DNA from: Sinorhizobium fredii
GTDB lineage: Bacteria > Pseudomonadota > Alphaproteobacteria > Rhizobiales > Rhizobiaceae
Assembly: GCF_002944405.1 (NCBI RefSeq)
Contig: NZ_CP024307.1
Coordinates: 3,136,001 to 3,200,000 of the forward strand
Direction: 5' to 3'
DNA length: 64,000 nt
The position numbers and the translations under genes are program-made. This document shows positions 46,385 through 54,314 of this stretch, one piece after another. Position 1 is the stretch's first letter. Every line of letters begins with the position of its first letter. The notes beneath the pieces were generated by a model that saw only the letters and a program-made list of their open reading frames with translations, did no database searches and was not told the origin of the DNA.

Positions 46385-47799
46385 ACATTCAAGCAACCCC
46401 GGATCTTTCGATCGCCGCCCTGTCGATCGATTCCCCGGCTGGCCGGATCGTATACGATGTCTCCCTTGCGCTCGGACGGGGGCGAGCGCTAACGCTCCTT
46501 GGCGAGAGCGGATCGGGCAAGTCGCTCGTGGCGCAGGCGATCATGGGCAATTTGCCGCCAGGGCTGCGTGCGACGGGGCGCGCGGTCTTCAACGGGACGG
46601 ACCTTCTTGCGGAGACGCCCGCCCAACGACGCCGCCGCTGGGGCCGGAACATTTGCCTGCTGCCGCAGGAGCCGTGGCTGGCGCTGGATCCGAGCATGCG
46701 CGTCCTGCCGCAGGTGGCAGAAATACACCGCTTCGTCAAAGATAAGGATGCCACCCAAAGCGATGCGCTTGCAAGGGAGAACCTCGCCGGGGTTTCCCTC
46801 GCCAATGCGGAAGCGCTTTACCCCTTCCAGATGTCGGGCGGCATGGGACAGCGGGCAGCGATCGCGATGGCGCACGCCGCCGACAGCGAGCTTCTGATCG
46901 CGGACGAGCCGACGAAGGGCCTCGACACGGCGCTGCGGGACTCGGTGACGGCACGCCTGAAACGAGAGGTCGAAGCGGGACGCTTGCTGCTGACCATCAC
47001 CCATGACGTCGCCGTCGCGAGGGCAATCGGCGGCATGATCGGAGTCATGCTCGATGGCCGGCTGGTCGAATACGCTCCCACGGAAAAGCTGCTCCAAGCG
47101 CCCGAGCACGCCTATACGAGAGCGCTTCTCGCCGCCGAGCCGGCAGGGTGGGAACGGAAGGCGTCAACGGCTTCCGGTGAGGTCGTCCTTGCCGGACGCG
47201 GACTGGCAAAGCGTTATGGTAGCAGGACCCTGTTTTCCGATCTGGACATTACGTCCGCCGCCGGCGAGATCGTCTCGATCTTCGGGCCGAGCGGCTGCGG
47301 CAAAACGACAGTCGGCAATATCCTTCTTGGCCTAATCCGGCCTGAGGCCGGAGTGGTCGAGCGCAAGTCGGGGGTGTCGCGGCTCCGCTTTCAGAAGCTC
47401 TATCAGGATCCACCGGCCGCGTTCGCGCCCCATCAGACGATTCGCAAGGGGCTCACCGATCTGGCGCGCCTCCATGCCAAGGAATGGACAGCCGTCGAGG
47501 GGTTGCTGGACCGCGTGCGCCTGCCTAAGAATTTGCTCGATCGTCTGCCCAAAGAGGTCTCGGGCGGGGAGCTACAGCGCTTTGCGTTGCTGCGCGCCCT
47601 GCTGCTGGACCCGGCATTTCTGTTCGCGGACGAGGCGACGTCACGGCTCGATCCCGTCAGCCAGAAAGAGGTGATCACGTGCCTGCAGGACATCGTCAGG
47701 GAAACCGGCCTCGCTGTCCTTTTGGTCACCCACGACCGCGACATCGCCGAAAACATATCGACGCGAATATTAGATATCGAGAACAATAGGACCATATAA
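46381..47799 (+). CDS. fused dual ABC ATPase (DppD-DppF/NikD-NikE type), 472 aa
   Basis: Two nucleotide-binding domains are joined in one chain. The first has Walker A GESGSGKS (about 41-48), signature MSGGMGQR and Walker B LLIADEP. The second has GPSGCGKT (about 303-310), signature VSGGELQR and LFADEATSRLDP. Both look active. Fused ATPases are common in some peptide/nickel importers of alphaproteobacteria. The oligopeptide-type C-terminal Cys cluster seen in DppD/F is absent. It is the last gene of the operon. Confidence 0.93.
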   Translation: MNIQATPDLSIAALSIDSPAGRIVYDVSLALGRGRALTLLGESGSGKSLVAQAIMGNLPPGLRATGRAVFNGTDLLAETPAQRRRRWGRNICLLPQEPWLALDPSMRVLPQVAEIHRFVKDKDATQSDALARENLAGVSLANAEALYPFQMSGGMGQRAAIAMAHAADSELLIADEPTKGLDTALRDSVTARLKREVEAGRLLLTITHDVAVARAIGGMIGVMLDGRLVEYAPTEKLLQAPEHAYTRALLAAEPAGWERKASTASGEVVLAGRGLAKRYGSRTLFSDLDITSAAGEIVSIFGPSGCGKTTVGNILLGLIRPEAGVVERKSGVSRLRFQKLYQDPPAAFAPHQTIRKGLTDLARLHAKEWTAVEGLLDRVRLPKNLLDRLPKEVSGGELQRFALLRALLLDPAFLFADEATSRLDPVSQKEVITCLQDIVRETGLAVLLVTHDRDIAENISTRILDIENNRTI

Positions 47800-48167
47800 A
47801 GCCGCTCATTCGACCACCGGGCCGGCTGAGACAATTCAGCTCGAATGTCCCATGGAGCTGCAATGGCGGTCCAGGCAAGCTGCTTAGGCAGAAAAGAGAA
47901 TGATCGCAAGCGGGGCCGGGGCAGCCGAGCTTCGGCTGTCCCCAAGGCGACGTAATCTGAACAGGACAGATAGACCCTTTGAGGTCATTCATTCACGGCC
48001 CTTGGAATTACCGGTGTTGGCCCCGAAGCGGACAGCGCTGCTCGTGAAAGTTTCCCGACAGGCGACCGATGGCCATCTGCTGGTGCTCGGCTGGACGTTA
48101 GGGAAGGCTGGCAATGGCTGCAGCAAGATCGGGTGAGCCCGGCTTTTTTGTTGTGTGATGGAGTCCT
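47800..48167. other. 368-bp convergent intergenic region
   Basis: This lies between the importer operon (plus) and the receiver gene (minus). I see no gene. A short hairpin, cgggtgagcccg, followed by ggc and six T residues (48130-48149) could end plus-strand transcripts, but the stem is only four to five base pairs. Confidence 0.45.
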
Positions 48168-48539
48168 TCACCTCGGCTGAACGGCTGTCCGGATCTGGGC
48201 CGCAACGCGGGCAATGAGGAGAGGTTTCATGATGAACCGACTTCCTTCGGGCAGTTCCTCCGGCGTCACCTTACGGCGACCCGAGACGACGAAAATCTTG
48301 ATCGGTGGCCAGCGGTCATGAACACGCGCCGCCAGTTCCAGTCCGTCCATCGATCCGGGCATACAAACATCGGTCAACACCGCACGGAGGACTGGGTGCC
48401 CGGTGAGCAAGTCGATGGCTTCATCCGCGGTTGAAGCCTCATAAACTTCAAAGTCTTGCTCGCGCAGAAACATCGCAAGATCGTATCGGAGGAGAAACTC
48501 GTCATCGACAACCAGGACGGAGATTTGATCGCTTGGCAC
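48168..48539 (-). CDS. stand-alone receiver-domain response regulator, 123 aa
   Basis: This is a single receiver domain with the acidic pair VVDDE, the phospho-acceptor Asp in VLTDVCMPGSMDG, Ser in VVSGRR and the lysine in IMKPL. There is no output domain, so it acts through protein contacts or as a phosphate sink. I choose GTG 48539 with AGGAAGGG about nine bases upstream; an upstream extension would read into the insertion element. The IS at 48579 lies only 32 bp beyond the last base before this start region and separates the gene from its original EcfG-type promoter. Present expression is uncertain. Confidence 0.8.
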   Translation of the reverse strand: MPSDQISVLVVDDEFLLRYDLAMFLREQDFEVYEASTADEAIDLLTGHPVLRAVLTDVCMPGSMDGLELAARVHDRWPPIKIFVVSGRRKVTPEELPEGSRFIMKPLLIARVAAQIRTAVQPR

Positions 48540-48570
48540 GCGGTAAGGCCCTTCCTGGTTCCCAATCGCG

Positions 48571-48578
48571 TAACCGGC
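48571..48578. repeat. left copy of the 8-bp target-site duplication (taaccggc)
   Basis: taaccggc directly precedes the left inverted repeat of the IS and recurs at 50005-50012 directly after the right one. Eight bases is the usual duplication for IS256-family elements, and the exact identity indicates recent insertion. Confidence 0.88.
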
Positions 48579-50004
48579 GGTCGTGTCCCTACAGGTGGTG
48601 TAGCTCGGCGGTAGCGAAGCCGCTCGCGAGCGCGCCCTCAACAGCGCCGTAGTGAGCGGGCGGCGAAGCGGTGGTCATCGATGTTCTTCGGTAGGGTCGG
48701 GTTGCTGACACCAACCTGATTCGAAGGAACCACCGATGACCGACAACATGATGAACCTGCGTGCGCTCGTGGAGAAGTCCCCCGACGCCGATCTTTTGCG
48801 CGAGATGATCGGCTTTGCCGCCGAGCGGCTGATGGAGCTGGAGGTGGGCGCTGCCACCGGTGCCGGCTATGGCGAGAAGAACCCGCTGCGGACGGCCCAG
48901 CGCAACGGCTACCGCGAGCGGGATTGGGAGACGCGCGCCGGAACCGTCGAGCTGCGCATTCCGAAGCTCAGGAAGGGCTCTTACTTTCCGGGCTTCCTGG
49001 AGCCGCGGCGCATGGCCGAGAAGGCGCTGACGGCGGTCATTCAAGAGGCCTATGTGCAGGGAATCTCGACCCGCTCGGTCGACGATCTGGTCAAGGCCAT
49101 GGGTATGAGCGGCATCTCCAAGAGCCAGGTCAGCCGGCTGTGCGAGGAGATCGACGGCAAGGTCAAGGCCTTCCTCGAGCGGCCGATCGAGGGCGACTGG
49201 CCATATCTGTGGATCGATGCCACCTACCTGAAGGTCCGCCGCGGCGGCCGCATCGTCTCCGTTGCCGTGATCATCGCCGTTGGTGTCAACAGCGACGGTC
49301 GCCGCGAGGTGCTGGGCATGGAGGTCGGCACCTCCGAAGCCGAGCCGATCTGGACGGAGTTCCTACGCAAGCTGACCCGCCGTGGCCTCAGAGGCGTCAA
49401 GCTGGTTGTCTCCGACGCCCACGAAGGCCTGAAGGTCGCCGTCACTAAGGTGCTCAACGCAACCTGGCAGCGCTGCCGGGTCCACTTCATGCGCAACGTT
49501 CTTGCCCACGCCGGCAAGAGCGGTCGGCGTGTCGTCTCCGCCTTCATCGCCACCGCCTTCGCCCAGGAGACGCCGGAAGCCGCAAGCGCCCAATGGCGCG
49601 CCGTCGCCGACCAGATCCGGCCGAAGGTGCCCAAGCTCGCCGCCATCATGGATGATGCCGAAGAAGACGTTCTCGCCTACATGACCTTCCCGAAGGAGCA
49701 CCGCGCCAAGCTGCACAGCACCAACCCGATCGAGCGCCTCAACGGCGAAATCAAGCGCAGGACCGAGGTCGTCGGCATCTTCCCCAATGATGACGCCATC
49801 GTCCGCCTCGTCGGCGCGATCCTGCTCGAGCAGAACGACGAATGGGCTGTCCAACGCGCCAGATACATGACGCTAGAAACCATCAGCCAGATGAGCGATG
49901 ATCCGCTCATCAGCCTGCCAGCCGTGGCGCGCTGATCATCCCGGCCCATGCCGGAGAACGCGGCGACCAAAGCCGCCACCTACACCACTCCCTGGGACAT
50001 GATC
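48579..50004. mobile_element. IS256-family insertion sequence, 1426 bp
   Basis: The imperfect terminal inverted repeats begin ggtcgtgtccctacagg at 48579 and, read from the right end, gatcatgtcccaggga at 50004. They agree in 18 of the first 25 bases, including TGTCCC and GTGGTGTAG. A single transposase gene fills the inside. The flanks carry a perfect 8-bp duplication. The element looks complete and probably active. It sits in the promoter of the stand-alone receiver gene. Confidence 0.92.
48736..49935 (+). CDS. IS256-family (Mutator-type) transposase, 399 aa
   Basis: This is a full-length DDE transposase of the Mutator/IS256 type. The catalytic Asp residues lie in [11 protein letters not shown] and VVSDAHEGL, and the Glu in the [20 protein letters not shown] region. 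The C-x2-H block (CRVHFMRN) is present. An N-terminal DNA-binding part recognises the ends. It works by copy-paste or circle formation and makes 8-9 bp duplications. No stop or frameshift interrupts it. The ATG at 48736 has AAGGAACC upstream. Confidence 0.95.
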   Translation: MTDNMMNLRALVEKSPDADLLREMIGFAAERLMELEVGAATGAGYGEKNPLRTAQRNGYRERDWETRAGTVELRIPKLRKGSYFPGFLEPRRMAEKALTAVIQEAYVQGISTRSVDDLVKAMGMSGISKSQVSRLCEEIDGKVKAFLERPIEGDWPYLWIDATYLKVRRGGRIVSVAVIIAVGVNSDGRREVLGMEVGTSEAEPIWTEFLRKLTRRGLRGVKLVVSDAHEGLKVAVTKVLNATWQRCRVHFMRNVLAHAGKSGRRVVSAFIATAFAQETPEAASAQWRAVADQIRPKVPKLAAIMDDAEEDVLAYMTFPKEHRAKLHSTNPIERLNGEIKRRTEVVGIFPNDDAIVRLVGAILLEQNDEWAVQRARYMTLETISQMSDDPLISLPAVAR

Positions 50005-50012
50005 TAACCGGC
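50005..50012. repeat. right copy of the 8-bp target-site duplication (taaccggc)
   Basis: This is identical to 48571-48578 and directly adjoins the right inverted repeat. On the minus strand it reads gccggtta and contains the TT of the EcfG-type -10 element, so the insertion duplicated the -10 region. Confidence 0.88.
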
Positions 50013-50030
50013 CCTGAGGCGTCATGTTCC
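50006..50030 (-). promoter_or_regulatory. EcfG/RpoE2-type promoter severed from its gene by the IS
   Basis: On the minus strand GGAAC (50030-50026) is followed by 18 bases and TT (50007-50006), matching GGAAC-N18-TT. It points into the IS. If the IS and one duplication copy are removed, the -10 falls about 31 bp before the GTG of the receiver gene, an ideal spacing. The promoter therefore almost certainly drove that gene before insertion. Confidence 0.65.
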
Positions 50031-50274
50031 TGAAGATCATAAAATCAAATGCGTCCGCTGATTGGACAGGCGCCGAGTTCGCTTACAAGATTCTTCGCTT
50101 CACGGTCGGCGAGAGCGATAGGAGAATTGCCTGAAAACCGCGGGAGGTTTCATGGCCTCGTATTCTGTTGCCTACTGGCGACCAATTTATGTGCCCTGAA
50201 GCTCGGCGAACGCTTCTCGTGATTGTCGGGGGAGCGGATTCATCTATTCTTCAGGTCAGCCTACGGCATCCGTT

Positions 50275-50300
50275 GGAACAAACCTCTTAGCTCAGCAGTT
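50275..50300 (+). promoter_or_regulatory. candidate EcfG/RpoE2-type promoter for the 50326 gene (GGAAC-N19-TT)
   Basis: GGAAC at 50275-50279 and TT at 50299-50300 are separated by 19 bases. The -10 lies 25 bp before ATG 50326, a normal leader length. The rest of the 50013-50325 stretch holds no gene. Confidence 0.5.
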
Positions 50301-50325
50301 CGATCCACACCGAATGGAGCTTATG

Positions 50326-50859
50326 ATGCGCTGGCGGTACCTCATAGCGTTTCTGGCCGCTGTTTCTCCGAGTTCGATCGCGCTCCCTGCCGGTGACGTT
50401 TCAGAGGCAGTCGAAGTATTCCAGCGGACGTGCCTTGCACAAAGTTCAAGCTTCGACGCGATCGCAACCGCCGCCGCGGCAGAGGGATGGAAACCTTTGC
50501 CAGAAGGCGACTTCGAGCGTCTCGCGCCTCTCGAGCACCTTGATTCCTCAAGTGGATGGATAGCCACTGATCGGGCCCTTCCGGAACCGGTTGTAATCGG
50601 CGTCACCAAGGCTCGACGGGACGGAAGGCCCGTCGAGACCTGCACCGTCGCCTTCATGAAGGTGCCTATTGAGCCATTTCTGAACGAATTTTCAGACAGT
50701 ACCAATGCGGAGAAACTATCCGAAGAACCGGAAGGAACCTGGACTTCGAGGCTCTACATGCTGATTGCCGGGGACCGCAAACAGTTCGTCAAGCTTAAAT
50801 ACGCCCGTTCGCCCGATGGAAGTGGGCCAATGGCCGCGAGCTCAATCGCCGAGCGGTAG
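50326..50859 (+). CDS. secreted hypothetical protein, 177 aa
   Basis: A signal peptide (RWRYLIAFLAAVSPSSIALP) is followed by a domain of about 155 residues containing two cysteines. It resembles small periplasmic proteins of unknown function in rhizobia; I cannot give a family. ATG 50326 is chosen because GGAG lies six bases upstream; ATG 50323 and 50314 are alternatives. A stress-type promoter candidate lies directly upstream, so it may belong to the general stress response. Confidence 0.65.
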   Translation: MRWRYLIAFLAAVSPSSIALPAGDVSEAVEVFQRTCLAQSSSFDAIATAAAAEGWKPLPEGDFERLAPLEHLDSSSGWIATDRALPEPVVIGVTKARRDGRPVETCTVAFMKVPIEPFLNEFSDSTNAEKLSEEPEGTWTSRLYMLIAGDRKQFVKLKYARSPDGSGPMAASSIAER

Positions 50860-50950
50860 GATGCTTTTCGGCGTGACATGCCTCCCGTTGTAGAACTCAG
50901 ACGCACTTACCCGTCACTGCCGAAAGGCACTCCGCTCAAAGGGCCTGGGT

Positions 50951-51121
50951 ATGACCATAATAAGCAGCATCATCATAAGCATCCTGATCACAGGCCTTGC
51001 CTTCCTGGTGCTGTACCTCGTGCAAAAACTTCCGATTGATTCAACAATGAAGCAGATGGCTCAGGTCGTCGTTGTAGTCGTCGGCGTAGTTTCGTTGCTC
51101 AGCTATCTGGACGTCTTCTGA
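50951..51121 (+). CDS. small two-helix membrane protein (Thivi_2564-like), 56 aa
   Basis: The product has two hydrophobic helices: SIIISILITGLAFLVLYLV, then VVVVVVGVVSLLSYLDVF. The connecting LPIDSTMKQM is the motif of the Thivi_2564-type small membrane proteins. The start is ATG 50951; the upstream ggcctgggt is a poor ribosome site. It has the same strand as the 50326 gene and follows it by 91 bp. The function of the family is unknown. Confidence 0.6.
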   Translation: MTIISSIIISILITGLAFLVLYLVQKLPIDSTMKQMAQVVVVVVGVVSLLSYLDVF

Positions 51122-51296
51122 AATGCTCTGGGCTGCTGCTCCTCCTCTGGGCCGCAGTCCGGCCGGCACTTGAAATGAAGGGAACGTTTGGATCCGTATA
51201 GGCAGCGGCAACAGCACAGCGTCCACTTGCGTAAAACACCTGAATAAAATTCGGGGAAGGGCCGATTGTTAGCCTGCTGAGCCGCTCCCGGGCGTG

Positions 51297-51671
51297 TTAG
51301 AGCAACTCATTCCGGTCCTTGGTCGCTTTTTGCCTTGTGCCCCCCGAGTCATTGCCACTCCCGCCGCGAGTTTCGCTGCGCGCCGGTTTGCCGACTGCGC
51401 CGCCTTCATTATCCCATTCTTCCAGCGAATCCCTCATTCGCGCCACCGAAGCAGTATCCGGGCTGTCTACGTCGAAACCCGCAGCGCATGCTTCGCTGAT
51501 GATGGCATCCATCAGGTCCGGATCTGAAATATCCAGATCAGGAAAAATACGCCGCAGTGCGCCGAGGGCCTCAGAAGTCGCAAGCGGCCGGGCTTCCTTC
51601 TGACACACGCTCAGAAACGCGCTTATGGCCGCGCGCACCTCAGGCGATATCTCGCGGGAGTGCTTTCTCAT
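51297..51671 (-). CDS. conserved hypothetical protein, 124 aa
   Basis: A helical N-terminal domain (about residues 5-75: SPEVRAAISAFLSVCQKEA, then EALGALRRIFPDLDISDPDL) precedes a disordered Gly/Ser/Arg-rich tail. It is cytoplasmic. ATG 51671 has GGGAGG five bases upstream. An EcfG-type promoter motif lies 35 bp upstream, so a role in stress is possible. I do not recognise a family. Confidence 0.6.
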   Translation of the reverse strand: MRKHSREISPEVRAAISAFLSVCQKEARPLATSEALGALRRIFPDLDISDPDLMDAIISEACAAGFDVDSPDTASVARMRDSLEEWDNEGGAVGKPARSETRGGSGNDSGGTRQKATKDRNELL

Positions 51672-51705
51672 CATCACCTCCCAGTCCATCAAGGCTCTCA
51701 ATCTA

Positions 51706-51730
51706 AACGCTGCCTGCGTCTCGATGTTCC
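51706..51730 (-). promoter_or_regulatory. candidate EcfG/RpoE2-type promoter for the 51671 gene (GGAAC-N18-TT)
   Basis: On the minus strand GGAAC is at 51730-51726 and TT at 51707-51706 with 18 bases between. The distance to the ATG is normal. Confidence 0.5.
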
Positions 51731-52171
51731 TGGTTGCTCGCGAACTGGCCGCGATCTGTGATCTTGCCGACCTTCAGACATAGGTTGGATCAGTTGGGCG
51801 GCGAACGGGAGGCCTTCTCCGCAGTCAAAACCGCGAATTGAGGGCGAATTTATAATTGAGACCTCCCCTTATATCAGCCGAAAACAACGAAGCCGAGCAC
51901 CTTGTTTAAATCCGATTTGAGGCCCACATATAAGTCGTTAATTTGGCTGGACCAGCCAAAACGGCGCGGCGTCAAAGGCCCCGCCATTCACCACGAAACT
52001 TAATACGAACGCCTACGCCGACGGACCCGTAGTGTCGCTTCGTTCGACTCTGGCACCGGAATTCGAGCACCGACCACGGTCGTGTCGGCTTCGGGACCGC
52101 CTCTGTTCCCGCAGAGCGCCGCCAGGACCAGCCGCACCAAGCAGACGCCTCCCCGGTGTCTGGCAACGTCT
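51731..52171. other. 441-bp intergenic stretch, no gene seen
   Basis: The first half is moderately AT-rich and could hold the promoter of the 52172-54219 group. I find no GGAAC-type motif in plus orientation and no RNA-like structure that I would name. Confidence 0.4.
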
Positions 52172-52279
52172 ATGCGCATTCATGCATATGCCTGCGGGGC
52201 GTGCCCGCATTGCATACATGATGTAGATCATCCGGCTGATCTCGAAGCCGCACTCCAAAAGGACTACAAACAATCGTGA
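52172..52279 (+). CDS. possible 35-aa CxxC protein
   Basis: The frame starts MRIHAYACGACPHCIHDVDH and ends at TGA 52279. The Cys-x2-Cys-x2-Cys/His spacing could bind a metal. Its stop overlaps the GTG of the next frame (GTGA, 52276-52279), which supports translation as part of the small-gene group. No strong ribosome site is seen, so the call is tentative. Confidence 0.35.
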   Translation: MRIHAYACGACPHCIHDVDHPADLEAALQKDYKQS

Positions 52280-52640
52280 CCGCTACAAACATTCTGGAAC
52301 GCAATGGCCGTCCGATCCTCCGCGACGCAGAAACACATCCTTTGAACGTCGGTCAAGCCGTTCGGGTGAAGGGCGGGTATCGGAGATCGGCTGTGCCGGT
52401 CTATCACATCACCGGTACGCTCCCGCCGAGCGGCGGTCGCCGCAATATCGCATTCGAAATGACGACGAACATTATGAACGAGTGACGAAGCAGGACAGAC
52501 TCGAGCCGGTGCGCATATCGTCTGCCGACGAAGGCCCTACTCTCATCGAAAAGACATTCGGCAAACAGATCAAGCCCGCTGCGAACGGCAGTCCGTCGCA
52601 GGACACGGGCAAAAAAATGACTGTTATGACGCTTCTGTAG
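52276..52640 (+). pseudogene. small conserved rhizobial protein, frameshifted (paralogue of 59055)
   Basis: The frame from GTG 52276 gives LNVGQAVRVKGGYRRS and YHITGTLPP and then leaves the family. A second frame continues it: QYRIRNDDEHYERVTKQDRL to a TAG at 52640. The joined protein matches the intact gene at 59055 (YQITAKLPLRDNSPQYRMRN). A one-base change near 52425 explains the break. The extra 45-residue tail in the second frame is absent from the 59055 copy. The function is unknown. Confidence 0.7.
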
Positions 52641-52656
52641 AACCAAGAGGATGGCG

Positions 52657-52899
52657 ATGAATATCGTGATTGCGTTCTACCGTATCCGGGACGTGGACGA
52701 CGCGCACGCGATCGTCGGCCGCGAATCCGCGGAAGCTGCCGATCTCGACGAGGCGATAGAGATTGCGCTGGAGCTTTTGAGGACGCTCGACATGCCGCAG
52801 CGTCCGGACGCCATGACCATCACCGACGGTGATGGGAGCACGATCCATTCAAGCAGGCTCGACACGATCGAAAGTCTTGATGAAAGGCCAACACCATGA
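52657..52899 (+). CDS. small conserved hypothetical protein, 80 aa
   Basis: This is a cytoplasmic acidic protein: IVIAFYRIRDVDDAHAIVGR, a helix EAADLDEAIEIALELLRTL, then a polar strand. The composition suggests a small alpha/beta fold. ATG 52657 has AAGAGG six bases upstream. Its stop overlaps the next ATG (ATGA). It belongs to the compact group 52276-54219. No named family. Confidence 0.6.
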   Translation: MNIVIAFYRIRDVDDAHAIVGRESAEAADLDEAIEIALELLRTLDMPQRPDAMTITDGDGSTIHSSRLDTIESLDERPTP

Positions 52900-53162
52900 A
52901 CGCCCACCGCACTGAAATTGAAACCGGGCATGCACTTGCGATCAGCATCTGGGAAAATGAAGGTGGGACTTCAGCACCCGAGCTAATGGATGACCAATAC
53001 GGCCGCCGCATCGAAGCCCATCGCCCCTTGGCGATCTATCACGTGTCCGCAGGCGCACCGGCGCCTGTCAACGGCAACCTTCGCAATATAGAGCGCCGGA
53101 TAAAGCGGCTCAGCCTATCGCGCCCCCGCGCGGCAGCTTTGCGTGGAACAGAGGCACGCTGA
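52896..53162 (+). CDS. small conserved hypothetical protein, 88 aa (paralogue of 59319)
   Basis: Its core HALAISIWENEGG, DDQYGRRIE and LAIYHVSAG aligns with HALALSTWESEGR, DEYGRRFD and YTIYHLFTG of the 59319 gene, so both belong to one rhizobial family of unknown function. It is coupled to the gene before it (ATGA) and lies 2 bp before the DUF1488 gene. Confidence 0.65.
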   Translation: MNAHRTEIETGHALAISIWENEGGTSAPELMDDQYGRRIEAHRPLAIYHVSAGAPAPVNGNLRNIERRIKRLSLSRPRAAALRGTEAR

Positions 53163-53164
53163 GG

Positions 53165-53458
53165 ATGACGCTTCTGTTTCCGAATCCGAGTCGCAGCCTT
53201 TATGAAAAGCGAAACGCCGTTCGATTCATCGGCCATGACGGTATGTTCGAGGTGCGGTTTTTCGTCGAGGCCGATGCGCTCGTGATATCGGATGCTGAAT
53301 TGGGCAGGTCGGAAATCTCGGAATCGAAGCTCCTTTCTGCTTTTGATGCGTTGCGGCTGTCCATCTACGATGTCGCACGCACGGCCTATTTCAGTGGCCG
53401 CCCTGATTCCTACACGCTGACCGCCGCCGATTTCCGCAAGGATGGATCGAGATGCTGA
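53165..53458 (+). CDS. DUF1488 family protein, 97 aa
   Basis: The motif RNAVRFIGHDGMFEVRFFVE, followed by a two-helix C-terminus with FDALRLSIYDVARTAYFSGR, is the DUF1488 pattern. Members are small cytoplasmic proteins of unknown role. The start follows the previous stop by 2 bp, and the end overlaps the transglutaminase gene by 7 bp. Confidence 0.75.
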   Translation: MTLLFPNPSRSLYEKRNAVRFIGHDGMFEVRFFVEADALVISDAELGRSEISESKLLSAFDALRLSIYDVARTAYFSGRPDSYTLTAADFRKDGSRC

Positions 53459-54219
53459 TCCGCTATGGTTATGAGATCACGTTGAACTTCCAGCAACCGA
53501 CCGCGTTGGTATGCCTGCTGTCGGTCCACAAGGATCGCGCGGCCGATATCCGGGTTCCTGAAACAACATTCGCTGCTCCCGATGTGCCGACGTCGACCTA
53601 TCGCGATCTCTTCGGCAACCGCTGCCGGCGGCTTGTCGCACCGGCGGGTGACCTGACGATATGGGGCGATGCCACGATCTCGGACGACGGCAAACCGGAC
53701 AAAGTGCTGCCAGCCGCCCAGGAACTCCCGGTGCCGGAGTTGCCGGACGATTGCCTCGCCTATCTCATGGGCAGCCGCTATTGCGAGACCGACCGTCTCA
53801 GCCAGAGCGCTTGGGACAGGTTCGGCGCGGTCGCGCCCGGTTGGGGGCGTGTGCAAGCTATCTGCGATTTCGTGCATGACCATATTCGCTTCGACTACAC
53901 GCAGGCCCGGTCGACGCGGACGGCCTTCGAAGTCTTTCATGAGCGCGTTGGTGTCTGCCGCGACTTCGCACATCTTGCGGTCACACTTTGCCGCTGCCTC
54001 AACATTCCCGCACGCTATATCAACGGTCATCTCGGCGATATCGGCGTCCAGGTCGTCGACCCGATGGATTTCAGTGCCTGGATCGAGGTCTTCCTGGACG
54101 ATGGATGGCACACGTTTGATCCGCGCAACAATACGCCGCGTGTCGGCAGGATCGTGGTTGCGCGCGGCCGTGACGCGGCCGATGTCCCCTCATCAACTCG
54201 TTCGGGCCGCACGTCTTGA
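53452..54219 (+). CDS. transglutaminase-like protein, frameshifted C-terminus, 255 aa
   Basis: This is a transglutaminase-core protein with the cysteine in GVCRDFAHLAVTLCR and the aspartate in HTFDPRNN. The position where the core usually has histidine reads MDFSAWIEVF, so Ser replaces the expected His. The N-terminal about 120 residues are the usual beta-rich extension. Near 54188 one C seems to be missing from a C-run. The present frame ends in SGRTS at 54219, whereas a shifted frame continues the family end (PHVLKSFRVWTYEVSALQ) to a TAG at 54263. The last dozen residues are therefore altered. Activity is doubtful. Confidence 0.75.
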   Translation: MLIRYGYEITLNFQQPTALVCLLSVHKDRAADIRVPETTFAAPDVPTSTYRDLFGNRCRRLVAPAGDLTIWGDATISDDGKPDKVLPAAQELPVPELPDDCLAYLMGSRYCETDRLSQSAWDRFGAVAPGWGRVQAICDFVHDHIRFDYTQARSTRTAFEVFHERVGVCRDFAHLAVTLCRCLNIPARYINGHLGDIGVQVVDPMDFSAWIEVFLDDGWHTFDPRNNTPRVGRIVVARGRDAADVPSSTRSGRTS

Positions 54220-54314
54220 AGTCGTTCCGGGTGTGGACTTATGAGGTGTCGGCCTTGCAATAGCGGCATGGAACATGGGCCAGCCACGATCGAAACGCAG
54301 GAGCCATTCCCGGC

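Noticed and set aside
48130..48149. Hairpin plus T-run after the importer operon as a separate terminator feature
   Set aside because: The stem has only four or five pairs and is about 330 bp from the last gene. It is mentioned in the gap entry but not called.
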